Below, one piece after another: positions 40,850 to 48,314 of a stretch of 64,000 bases of DNA. This DNA comes from Oryzomonas sp. Its GTDB lineage: Bacteria > Desulfobacterota > Desulfuromonadia > Geobacterales > Pseudopelobacteraceae. A program made the position numbers and the translations under genes. How positions within the stretch are numbered: the first letter of the stretch is position 1; each line of letters begins with the position of its first letter. The stretch lies in assembly GCA_031292255.1 (NCBI GenBank), contig JARLHN010000008.1, positions 124,001 through 188,000 of the forward strand. The letters run 5' to 3'. Under the pieces are notes generated by a model, which was not told where the DNA came from, did not search any database, and was given only the letters and a program-made list of their open reading frames with translations.

Positions 40850-41113
40850 TTATGCCGCAAACTTCAAAGGGAAATGCTCGGGATGCTCAAGGGCCGCAAC
40901 CTCGATGTCAACATCCAGTTCCTCCCAGCGCAGTTGACCAGGGCCAATTTCTTCCATGCTGTATATCTGCTCCACGGAAGCCTGTCTAAATATTGGATAA
41001 TTACCAAAGGCAACGAAAAATTCCTGGTCATTGCTGACGATCCAGAATCCATATCGTCCAATGGCACTGACTTCACTTACGCAAATGTTCTTTCCACGCT
41101 TTCCTGAATTCAT
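40850..41113 (-). CDS. DUF2442 domain protein
   Basis: An 87-residue protein with the family pattern GRYGFWIVSNDQEFFVAFGN and SVEQIYSMEEIGPGQLRWEE, ending ALEHPEHFPLKFA. DUF2442 genes are typically paired with DUF4160 genes in toxin-antitoxin-like cassettes. Here the 5' end overlaps the DUF4160 remnant by about 41 bases, and the ATG at 41113 lies inside it. The exact start is uncertain; a later GTG would also leave the core domain intact. Confidence 0.8.
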   Translation of the reverse strand: MNSGKRGKNICVSEVSAIGRYGFWIVSNDQEFFVAFGNYPIFRQASVEQIYSMEEIGPGQLRWEELDVDIEVAALEHPEHFPLKFAA

Positions 41114-41255
41114 CGGCGTTCTCCTCTACAAGCTGCGCCAGGGTTCGTAATGTTTTCTGGCTGAGTCTGTATGATTCGGCATGGGCAACAATCGGTTCCA
41201 ACCAGAATTTCGCAACCCCATCTGGAGTTTGAATATGGACGTGCAAGCGGTTCTA
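41073..41255 (-). pseudogene. DUF4160 gene, 5'-truncated
   Basis: On the minus strand a frame ending at TGA (41073-41075) encodes HVHIQTPDGVAKFWLEPIV, then YRLSQKTLRTLAQLVEENAD and a short tail. This is the C-terminal two-thirds of a DUF4160 protein. The usual first 20 or so residues are absent, and the frame fades about 35 bases from a 23-bp repeat (41291-41313). No start codon is in place, so it is a relic. Confidence 0.7.
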
Positions 41256-41290
41256 TTCGTTGCTGTTGAAAAAGAACCTAGAAACCAGAG

Positions 41291-41313
41291 GGGCCTGCCC
41301 TTGACACGAGACA
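41291..41313. repeat. Right member of a 23-bp direct repeat
   Basis: GGGCCTGCCCTTGACACGAG plus ACA. The partner at 40666-40688 differs by one base (GGGTCTGCC...). The two flank the DUF2442/DUF4160 relic and R1 copy 6. Confidence 0.75.
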
Positions 41314-41476
41314 AATTCATCTAATATACATGCCGTCCCTGAATTGCCGGATGTGAAAATATGAAGGGCGTCCCCATGAATCCATCATGAATCCCGCATT
41401 TTTGTAGATAATAAAATAGCGCCGCATTGCTACGGCGCCATGAGCTAACTCGGTAACAAGTTACCGAACTAAAATA

Positions 41477-41880
41477 TGGTGGAGGTGCAGGGAGTCGAAC
41501 CCTGGTCCAAACGCTCTTCAATACTAACCTCTACGCTGATAGATTGATTATGGGTTTAAATTCGAGGTAAGCCATCACTCACGGCACCAAGAATCGATTC
41601 CTAAATACGACGATTATCGGACCATCCTCGCCGCTCCATTACAGTTACTTCTTTTTGACAGCCGAAGGGTTACACAGGAGATTAAGTCTACCCTCTAGCT
41701 CGCTTAGATTCCGAAGAATCCAAGGCTGGTACTAAGCAGCAATTGCACCCGCAAAGGCGTAATTGTCTGCAGCAGTTGTATTGTTTGCATTTATTGTGTA
41801 GTGGATTATTCTAGAGGCCAACCACCATCCTCCCAGCGCAATCAGTATTTATCTTCGCCTGTCGAAACCTTTACACCCCC
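41477..41880 (-). ncRNA. ssrA: tmRNA (ssrA)
   Basis: The 5' end GGGGGTGTAAAGGTTTCGAC (41880 downward) and the 3' end with T-arm GGTTCGACTCC and encoded CCA (41477) pair into a seven-base acceptor stem, GGGGGTG with CACCTCC (one G-U). An internal frame from GCAAAC (41788) to TAG (41732) gives an Ala-Asn-Asn-led tag of 18 residues, ANNTTAADNYAFAGAIAA, longer than the usual ten or so but with a typical small hydrophobic end. The resume sequence GCAAAC matches E. coli. tmRNA rescues stalled ribosomes with SmpB, encoded 330 bases upstream. Confidence 0.96.
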
Positions 41881-42210
41881 ATGAAGTTGAAACCCGCAAA
41901 CGAGAATCACTATTGCTATTTATTAAGCTTACACCATTATCAAATAATTTGCACGAGATTCCAACAAGGTGGGTCTCCCAGATGGTTCATGGAAGACCCG
42001 ATTCCTTGCTCGTATAGGTTAGCCCGGAAGTTCACGCGGGGGCCGCTTGGGTGCTACAGGAGTGTTATAATTGTCGGCAATTAAGCCGTTGCAGGTTTAT
42101 TAGGGTCGGCCGCCTGCCCCGACCAGGTACACCCCAGATATTCACATCCCCGTCGAAGCTTTTACGCCCCTCTTTCAAAATAATCCGTTCCCCAATTCAC
42201 TGCCTTACTC
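41881..42210. other. Hairpin-rich intergenic region between smpB and ssrA
   Basis: The ssrA promoter should lie at its left end on the minus strand (TTGATA near 41940 is a candidate -35). Several hairpins are encoded: a nested one at 41953-42013 (ACGAG/CTCGT, CAAGG/CCTTG, GGGTCT/AGACCC), CGGC-AATTAA-GCCG at about 42075-42088, and GGTCGG/CCGACC at about 42103-42124. No open frame is supported. It could be a structured RNA or regulatory leader. Confidence 0.45.
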
Positions 42211-42681
42211 TCAATTCCTGTTGCGCGCCTTCAGTGCCTGGGATATCTCGCGCTGCGTATCCTTCTTCTTGAGGTCCTCGCGTTTATCGTACAGTTTCTT
42301 GCCTTTGGCAAGGCCAATCTCCACCTTTACCAAACCGTCCTTGAAATAGAGCCGAAGCGGTATGATGGAATAGCCCTGCTCCCTGACCCTGCCGTTCAGC
42401 CAGCTGATCTCCTTGCTGTGCAAGAGCAGCTTGCGCTGGCGGTCCGGCTGATGATTCGCGCGGTTGCCGAAGTCGTACGGCGAGATGTGCAGGTTGTGCA
42501 GAAAAGCCTCTCCTTCACGGATCAGCATGAAGGAGTCGGTGAGATTGACATTTCCGGCCCGCAACGATTTTACCTCGGTCCCCTGAAGCACCATCCCCGC
42601 TTCAAGCTTCTCCTCGATAAAATATTCATGATAGGCCTTCTTGTTATTGCAGATCAGCTTTTCACCCATGAAGTTAATCAT
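42211..42681 (-). CDS. smpB: SsrA-binding protein SmpB
   Basis: The 156-residue protein has the SmpB beta-barrel motifs: [51 protein letters not shown] and [20 protein letters not shown]. The basic C-terminal tail (ALKARNRN) enters the mRNA channel during trans-translation. The ATG at 42681 or at 42669 (MGEKL) are both possible. It lies directly upstream of ssrA, the classic arrangement. Confidence 0.96.
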   Translation of the reverse strand: MINFMGEKLICNNKKAYHEYFIEEKLEAGMVLQGTEVKSLRAGNVNLTDSFMLIREGEAFLHNLHISPYDFGNRANHQPDRQRKLLLHSKEISWLNGRVREQGYSIIPLRLYFKDGLVKVEIGLAKGKKLYDKREDLKKKDTQREISQALKARNRN

Positions 42682-42754
42682 AGCAAAACAAACCCTGAAA
42701 GGGAAACCATATCCTGCATCCCAGAACAGTAATTTTTTCGAAACATCGCCTTTG

Positions 42755-42782
42755 TTGACAATATTGGGGCAAGTGCTATCAT
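42755..42782 (+). promoter_or_regulatory. Strong sigma-70 promoter
   Basis: TTGACA (42755-42760), a 16-base spacer and TATCAT (42777-42782). It points rightward, away from smpB, into sequence with no convincing gene that ends at the hairpin 43138-43169. Confidence 0.65.
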
Positions 42783-42788
42783 AGTATT

Positions 42789-43169
42789 AGAGAAAACAAA
42801 AAGTTCTTTGAAAACCTCTGGGTTGCTGGTCATGAAGTAAAACCGATTTCAAATCATGGTGTATTGATGTGGAATCGGTAACCGCTGAAACCATGGAGAA
42901 GCGGCAGGTTTCCACTGATGAAAAGGTATTCAAGCGGTGGGATGAGAGGACGGCAAACCGGAGAATACAGCCGTTACTGAGAGAGTACGACAAACTGTGG
43001 AAAAAGTTCGCCAGGACGCCTCATTTCAGCATGAAGGAGGCTGGTCAACATACGTGCGACGTTAGATACCACCATCGAAAGAGGCGCCTGAAATCGACGC
43101 AACACGGAAGACTCAGAAGAGGACGGCTGTATGACAATAGGCCCGCCGGAATATCCGGCGGGCCTTATT
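42789..43169 (+). ncRNA. Candidate structured RNA transcript (or small gene)
   Basis: A consensus-like promoter upstream and a strong hairpin at the end delimit about 380 bases. Within it are hairpins ACCGATTTC/GGAATCGGT (42842-42879), CCGCT/AGCGG (about 42881-42905) and ACGGC/GCCGT (about 42951-42977). The only sizeable frame (GTG at 42869, 107 codons, containing EKVFKRWDERTANRRIQPLL) reads straight through the terminator, which argues against it as a whole gene. A short protein starting at ATG 42893 cannot be excluded. Confidence 0.35.
43138..43169. terminator. Strong hairpin terminator
   Basis: ATAGGCCCGCCGGA/TCCGGCGGGCCTTAT, a 14-bp stem with one wobble-type pair and a three-base loop, followed by TGC. 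It is suitable in both directions. Confidence 0.75.
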
Positions 43170-43230
43170 GCATCGTACCTTGCAATACATGAAGTTACGC
43201 TTTTTGTCCCTTTAAGCCCCAGAGGGTCCT

Positions 43231-43411
43231 TCTTATCAAGGAGGGGAAATATCTGCAAATTTTATCTCCCCTCCTAGTTTAGGAAGGGCCGGGGGTGGTA
43301 GCCATCCACAACCTCGACCACCCCCTGACCCCCTCCTTATCAAGGAGGGGAAAGAGCTGTGAGTTTTTTCTCCCCTCCTAGTTTAGGAGGGGCCGGGGGT
43401 GGTAGCCATCC
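43231..43411. repeat. C-rich intergenic repeat, two tandem copies
   Basis: Two copies (43231-43308 and 43338-43411) of a unit running CTTATCAAGGAGGGGAAA ... TCTCCCCTCCTAGTTTAGGA ... GGGCCGGGGGTGGTAGCCATCC. Each contains a stem between GGAGGGGA and TCCCCTCC. The copies are separated by CCACCCCCTGACCCCCTC. Confidence 0.85.
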
Positions 43412-43425
43412 TTAGAGGTATTTCC

Positions 43426-43962
43426 TTATTTTCGGTATTCGGCAGGCAGCTCGGCCTTGTTGGCGGCATCGTTTAAGTCGTTGTACGCCTTGATGGCTTC
43501 ATTATACCGTTTCTGAGTATCCTTGAACTCCTGGGGAAGTCCCTGGAAACGTTCCATTGATATCCCGACAGGTTTTTTACTGAGCTCCACTAATTGCGTA
43601 AGCTGGCTATCCAATTGTTTGTAGTCCGCCTCGCGGGCCCTGAACTCCTGCCGCCAGGTTTCGGCCTTTTTCCCGCCATACAGGCTGTCGTCGGATTTCG
43701 CCCCTGGGGCGCCGGGGGTGTCCGTCTTGGGCGTCACGGGCCGCGCAGACTGCCCCCCTCCGCTCTTCCCGGCGTCTGCCGGGGCCGGCGAGACATCCAT
43801 GTCCCCCAGCTTGCGGACATGTTTGCGGTACTGTTTCGGGACGCGGGAATAATCGTCGCTGAAGTTGACGGTGCCGCTTTTGTCGGTCCAGGTGTAGGTA
43901 TCGGCCATTACCGGCAGCGACCGGAGCAGCATCACCGCCACAAGCGCTACAATTCGTTTCAT
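43426..43962 (-). CDS. DUF4124 domain protein
   Basis: The 178-residue precursor has a signal peptide (MKRIVALVAVMLLRSLPVMA) then a DUF4124 domain (TYTWTDKSGTVNFSDDYSRV), a small envelope-associated beta domain. A Pro/Gly/Ser-rich linker and a helical C-terminus (YKQLDSQLTQLVELSKKPVG onward) follow. Its function is unknown. It is monocistronic, and its stop is 15 bases from the C-rich repeat. Confidence 0.87.
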   Translation of the reverse strand: MKRIVALVAVMLLRSLPVMADTYTWTDKSGTVNFSDDYSRVPKQYRKHVRKLGDMDVSPAPADAGKSGGGQSARPVTPKTDTPGAPGAKSDDSLYGGKKAETWRQEFRAREADYKQLDSQLTQLVELSKKPVGISMERFQGLPQEFKDTQKRYNEAIKAYNDLNDAANKAELPAEYRK

Positions 43963-44057
43963 GGTGTTGAATCCTCTTTTTTCTTAGGAGGCCGGCAATG
44001 ATAAGTTGACCCCAAAGACGAGCCGACAAGGAAAAGCGCCCTGACGTGGAATTGGAA

Positions 44058-45149
44058 TTACCCTGGAGGCCACGTAAAATGACGTCCTGCCAGGAGGTGG
44101 AAATGGATGTGGAACACCGATTGCCCGACCCCTTCGCCATTGTTCTGCACCATGCGGAAACCGGAATCGGCATAACCCATTTGACGGGCGATTTCGCCCG
44201 CCTTTCTGAAAACATAGCCGACAACGGCATCGTCCTGCCCGGTCATGTCGAGACAATTGACAAGATGCCTCTTTGGCAGAAAGAGCAGATGCAGGGGCGC
44301 TTGGGGCGTGATATCCTCGATGACGAGGATCTGGTCGTCTTCGAACACCTTTTTTGACGGTATCTCATTGCGTATGATCTTGCAGAAGATGCATGCTTCC
44401 ATGGTCGATCCCTCCGGAATCTCAAGCAGTATCAGAAACTCCTTGTTGCCGTCCGCTCCCAGGATGGGTGAATCGCACACCCCGCGCACCAGGATGCCAA
44501 GCTCCGTTGCCGCCTGCCGGACCCCTGCGACGGCCTTTTCATGGGCAGCCGGGTCGCGGACGATGCCCCCCTTCCCCACGTCGCCCCGGCCGACCTCGAA
44601 CTGCGGCTTGATCAGGGCGATGATGCGGCCGCCCGGCCTGACCAGCCCGACGACGGCCGGCAGGACCTTGCCGAGCGAGATGAACGAGGCGTCGATGACC
44701 GCCACTGCCGGCACCTCATTGAGCTGATCCGAAGCGAGATACCGGATATTGGTCTTTTCAAGGCTGATGACCCGCGGGTCCTGACGCAGCTTCCAGGCCA
44801 ACTGGCCATACCCCACGTCCACCGCGAAGACCTTGCGGGCTCCGGCCTGCAACAGGCAATCAGTAAATCCGCCGGTGGACGCCCCCACATCCAGGGCAAC
44901 GAGACCGCTGACATCGACGCCGAATTCGTCCAGCGCCTTCCTGAGTTTAAGGCCGCCCCGGCCGACATAGGGAAGGATTTCACCCTTGATGCGGATCTCC
45001 GCATCGGCTGCCACCTGCTGTCCGGCCTTGTCGGCGGCGTGGTCTCCCACCACCACCTGGCCGGCCATGATCAGGGCCTGGGCCTTTTCACGCGAAGGGG
45101 CCAGGCCGCGTTCGACCATCAGCTTATCCAGGCGTTGTTTTATCGCCAT
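44058..45149 (-). CDS. tlyA: TlyA-type rRNA methyltransferase fused in frame to a HIT (HinT-like) domain
   Basis: Residues 1-60 are an S4 RNA-binding domain (RLDKLMVERGLAPSREKAQA). Residues about 60-245 are an FtsJ/TlyA-type methyltransferase with the SAM loop ALDVGASTGGFTDCLLQAGA. Then, without a stop codon, MEACIFCKIIRNEIPSKKVF begins a complete HIT domain ending in the His triad HIHFHLL. TlyA methylates ribose in rRNA; HinT hydrolyses nucleotide phosphoramidates. A strong ribosome-binding site (CCGGAGGGATCGACC) and ATG at 44402 sit at the junction, so HIT (44058-44402, 114 residues) may also be made alone. The junction suggests loss of the tlyA stop. Confidence 0.9.
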   Translation of the reverse strand: MAIKQRLDKLMVERGLAPSREKAQALIMAGQVVVGDHAADKAGQQVAADAEIRIKGEILPYVGRGGLKLRKALDEFGVDVSGLVALDVGASTGGFTDCLLQAGARKVFAVDVGYGQLAWKLRQDPRVISLEKTNIRYLASDQLNEVPAVAVIDASFISLGKVLPAVVGLVRPGGRIIALIKPQFEVGRGDVGKGGIVRDPAAHEKAVAGVRQAATELGILVRGVCDSPILGADGNKEFLILLEIPEGSTMEACIFCKIIRNEIPSKKVFEDDQILVIEDITPQAPLHLLFLPKRHLVNCLDMTGQDDAVVGYVFRKAGEIARQMGYADSGFRMVQNNGEGVGQSVFHIHFHLLAGRHFTWPPG

Positions 45150-45328
45150 TTTCTGAATCCGTGACGCCGGAATGCCGTAGTGTCCGGAAGAGCCGGGGCC
45201 AGCGCGCCGCCGTGTCGTGACAAATCATTCACTTAGTTGGTACCCGCCTGATCGTCGCAAACGCTTCAAACGCAAAGGCAGAGGCCTTCCGGACCAGCGA
45301 AGGCATGGAGGCGTCACGGATTCAGGCA

Positions 45329-45877
45329 TTAATTTACGAGTTCCGACTTGTTGAAAATGGTTTTCAGCCAATACCCCTCGGCCTCGATATTCTCCCGGCC
45401 ACCCTCCTCGCGGTCAACCAGGGTGACGATGCCCAGCACCTTCAGCCCCTCTTCTTCCGCACGGCGCACGGCCTTCATGGAGGAGCCGCCGGTGGTGACC
45501 ACGTCTTCAACGATAACCACGCAGGTTCCCGGCGGCAGGTTCTTGCGCCCCTCCAGCCACTGGCCGGTGCCGTGTCCCTTGGGCTCCTTGCGGATGATGA
45601 AGGCATGCATCCTTGTGCCGTCGAGATGGGCGGCAATGGAGGTGGCGGTGGCGATCGGGTCGGCGCCCAGGGTGATGCCCCCCACCGCTTCGACCCCTTC
45701 CACACCCTTGATCGCCTCGTAAAACAGCTTGCCCACCAGAAAGCCGCCCTCTGCGTGCAACGTGGTCTGCTTGCCGTCAAAATAGAAGTCGCTCTGCCGG
45801 CCCGAGGCCAGGGTCACGAGCCGTTTTTCGTAGGACAGTTCCAGGATGATCTTTTTCAGTTGTTCGCGGTCACTCAT
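45329..45877 (-). CDS. pyrE: Orotate phosphoribosyltransferase
   Basis: A 182-residue type I phosphoribosyltransferase with the PRPP loop [14 protein letters not shown] and the flexible catalytic loop [16 protein letters not shown]. It makes orotidine monophosphate in pyrimidine synthesis. Its start overlaps the purF stop by eight bases, so a pyrimidine gene ends a purine gene cluster. The N-terminus [20 protein letters not shown] matches the family. Confidence 0.96.
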   Translation of the reverse strand: MSDREQLKKIILELSYEKRLVTLASGRQSDFYFDGKQTTLHAEGGFLVGKLFYEAIKGVEGVEAVGGITLGADPIATATSIAAHLDGTRMHAFIIRKEPKGHGTGQWLEGRKNLPPGTCVVIVEDVVTTGGSSMKAVRRAEEEGLKVLGIVTLVDREEGGRENIEAEGYWLKTIFNKSELVN

Positions 45878-47297
45878 GTTCGCTGTACTCCTCTTCGAAA
45901 AGTCCCATCTGCGGTTTCAGAACCGGTTTGGGGAATGCAACCGGGTAGGTCCCGGCAAAACAGGCCTTGCAAAAGCCGGTATTCTCCATGCCGACCGAAT
46001 TGACCAAGCCTTCTTCGGACAGGTAGCCCAGCGAATCGGCGGTGATATAACGGCAGATCTCGGCGATGGTGTGGGAGGAGGAGATCAGTTCCTTGCGGTT
46101 GGGGGTATCGATGCCGTAGTAGCATGGATAACTGGTGGGGGGCGATGAGATGCGCATGTGCACCTCCTTGGCCCCGGCGTTGCGCACCATCTTGACTATC
46201 TTGCGCGAGGTGGTGCCGCGCACGATGGAGTCGTCGATCACCACGACCCGTTTGCCCTTGAGGATCTCCCGTACGGGGTTGAGCTTGATCTTGACCCCGA
46301 AATGGCGGATTGCCTGGGCCGGCTCGATGAAGGTCCTGCCCACGTAATGGTTGCGGATCAGGCCCATCTCGAAGCTGATCCCGGATTCCTCGGCGTAGCC
46401 CATGGCGGCCGGCACGCCGGAATCGGGCACCGGGATGACGATGTCGGCGTCAACGGGGTGTTCCCGGGCCAGTTGCCGGCCCAATTCCTTGCGGGCCAGG
46501 TAAACGTTCTTACCGAAGATATAGGAGTCGGGCCGGGCAAAATAGACAAATTCGAAGATACAGGGGGTCGGCTCGACCTTCCTGAAGGGAAACAGGGACT
46601 TCAGGTTGCCGTCCTTGGTGCAGACGATCATCTCGCCCGGCTCGATCTCCCGCACGAACTCGGCCTCGATCAGGTCCAGGGCGCAGCTTTCCGAAGCCAC
46701 GACCCAAGCGTCGCCCACTTTGCCCAGGCACAGGGGGCGGAACCCGTTGGGGTCGCGTACGGCGATCATGCGGGTTTCGGTCAAAAACAGGAGGCAGTAG
46801 GCACCCTTGATGCGGTTGAGGGCCTCCACGATGCGGTCTACCAGCGAATTGGTTTGGGTGATGGCCAGGAGGTGGATGATGATCTCCGTGTCCATGGTGG
46901 TCTGGAAGATGGAGCCGTAGGCCTCCAATTCGGCCTTGAGCAGTTGGGCGTTGACCAGGTTGCCGTTGTGGGCCACGGCAATGGAACCCCGTGAGTAATC
47001 CACCATGATCGGCTGGACGTTCTTTTCCACCGAGGCCCCGGCGGTCGAGTAGCGGACATGGCCGATGGCGGACTTTCCGGGCAGTTTCTTGAAGATCTCC
47101 TGGTTGCCGAAGACATCGGCCACCAATCCCATGCGCTTGTGGGCATGCAGGGTCGTTCCGTCCGACGAGACGATGCCGCAGCTCTCCTGCCCCCGGTGCT
47201 GGAGGGCGTAAAGCCCCAGATAGGTCAGGTTGGATGCCTCGCTATGATTGTAGATACCGAAAACGCCGCATTCTTCGTGTGGCTTTGTAAGGTTCAT
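45870..47297 (-). CDS. purF: Amidophosphoribosyltransferase
   Basis: The 475-residue enzyme catalyses the first committed step of purine synthesis. The N-terminal nucleophile Cys is in EECGVFGI, which implies removal of a short propeptide as in the Bacillus-type enzyme. PRPP-site residues are [17 protein letters not shown]. Cysteines in IAEICRYI and [10 protein letters not shown] fit the 4Fe-4S cluster of the Bacillus-type class. The gap upstream to purQ (188 bases) holds a C-rich repeat. Confidence 0.97.
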   Translation of the reverse strand: MNLTKPHEECGVFGIYNHSEASNLTYLGLYALQHRGQESCGIVSSDGTTLHAHKRMGLVADVFGNQEIFKKLPGKSAIGHVRYSTAGASVEKNVQPIMVDYSRGSIAVAHNGNLVNAQLLKAELEAYGSIFQTTMDTEIIIHLLAITQTNSLVDRIVEALNRIKGAYCLLFLTETRMIAVRDPNGFRPLCLGKVGDAWVVASESCALDLIEAEFVREIEPGEMIVCTKDGNLKSLFPFRKVEPTPCIFEFVYFARPDSYIFGKNVYLARKELGRQLAREHPVDADIVIPVPDSGVPAAMGYAEESGISFEMGLIRNHYVGRTFIEPAQAIRHFGVKIKLNPVREILKGKRVVVIDDSIVRGTTSRKIVKMVRNAGAKEVHMRISSPPTSYPCYYGIDTPNRKELISSSHTIAEICRYITADSLGYLSEEGLVNSVGMENTGFCKACFAGTYPVAFPKPVLKPQMGLFEEEYSEHE

Positions 47298-47369
47298 TTC
47301 TTAAGGCTCCTTAAGCTTGAAACAGCACATCTTCTTAGTTGATTGATATCGATCTTCCGCTGACGATAA

Positions 47370-47452
47370 TGTCCCCCTTTACAAAAGGGGGATTTACCTT
47401 TGATCTTTAAAAGCAAATCCCCCCTAACCCCCCTTTTTTACAGGGGGGAACA
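47370..47452. repeat. C-rich intergenic repeat in the purQ-purF gap
   Basis: GTCCCCCTTTACAAAAGGGG pairs with itself, and AATCCCCCCTAACCCCCCTT is followed by ACAGGGGGG. It is a double hairpin of the same general type as those at 15060, 43231 and 51364. It lies inside the purine operon transcript. Confidence 0.8.
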
Positions 47453-47485
47453 ATTTGGCAGAAGAGGAGTGCTCATCATGTCTCT

Positions 47486-48313
47486 TTACACAAGATTCTT
47501 CCGAGCATACTCCGCCGCGTTGCGGAACAGCTTCAGCCCGTCCCCCTCTTCCGGCAGCTCTTCCCGTGTCCAGCGGGGGTGGTGTGTGTAATGCACAAAG
47601 GCCTCGGGATGGGGCATCAGACCCATCACGCGGCCGGTCGGATCGCACAGCCCGGCAATGGCATGCTGGGCCCCGTTGGGATTCAGGGGAAACTCCATGG
47701 TCGAAGCCGCGTAATCCGGGCCGGAATACTTCAGCACAGCCAGGTGCTCCCGCTCGATCCGCTCCAGGGTCGCGGCGTCGTCGCAGAGGAATTTCCCCTC
47801 GCCATGGCGCATCGGCAGGTAGATACCGGGCCCGATCCCCTTGGTAAAGACGCTGGGCGACGCGGCGTCGGCCTTCAGGTACACCCAGCGGTCCTGAAAG
47901 CGGCCGCAGTCGTTGAAGGTAAGCGTTGTGCGCTGTGTCAGGTAATCGCCGTCAAAGCCGGGCAGCATGCCCATCTTGACCATCAGCTGAAATCCGTTGC
48001 AGACCCCCAGGATCAGCTTGCCGGCAGCGATGAAGCGGCCGAACTGCTCCACCAGCTTCTCACCCGTACCGGCGACGCCGGCATGTTTCAGGCGATTGGC
48101 CTGGGCCTTGGCGCTTCCCAGGTCGTCGCCGTCCAGAAAACCGCCGGTCAGGTTGAGGAAATGGAAATCGTCAAGCCGGATCTCGCCGGAGAGGATCTCG
48201 GCGATATGGGCGATGACCGCCTCGTCGAAGCCCCCCAGGCGGCAGGCATGGGCCGCCTCGGCCTCGCAGTTGGTGCCGTTTCCGGTGATGACGATGGCAC
48301 GGGTCTTTTTCAT
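47486..48313 (-). CDS. purQ: FGAM synthase, glutaminase subunit
   Basis: A 275-residue class I glutamine amidotransferase: nucleophile Cys in LGVCNGFQLM and the His/Glu pair in PHPEAF. It supplies ammonia to PurL. It is longer than the Bacillus PurQ (about 227) and resembles the glutaminase domain of the large, single-chain PurL. It is separated from purL by one base. Confidence 0.95.
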   Translation of the reverse strand: MKKTRAIVITGNGTNCEAEAAHACRLGGFDEAVIAHIAEILSGEIRLDDFHFLNLTGGFLDGDDLGSAKAQANRLKHAGVAGTGEKLVEQFGRFIAAGKLILGVCNGFQLMVKMGMLPGFDGDYLTQRTTLTFNDCGRFQDRWVYLKADAASPSVFTKGIGPGIYLPMRHGEGKFLCDDAATLERIEREHLAVLKYSGPDYAASTMEFPLNPNGAQHAIAGLCDPTGRVMGLMPHPEAFVHYTHHPRWTREELPEEGDGLKLFRNAAEYARKNLV

Positions 48314-48314
48314 A

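Noticed and set aside
41477-41520. Attachment-site duplication of the ssrA 3' end
   Set aside because: No second copy of the ssrA end was seen elsewhere in the window and no integrase gene is present.
41945-42150. 6S RNA between smpB and ssrA
   Set aside because: The region folds as several separate hairpins, not as one long hairpin with a central bubble.
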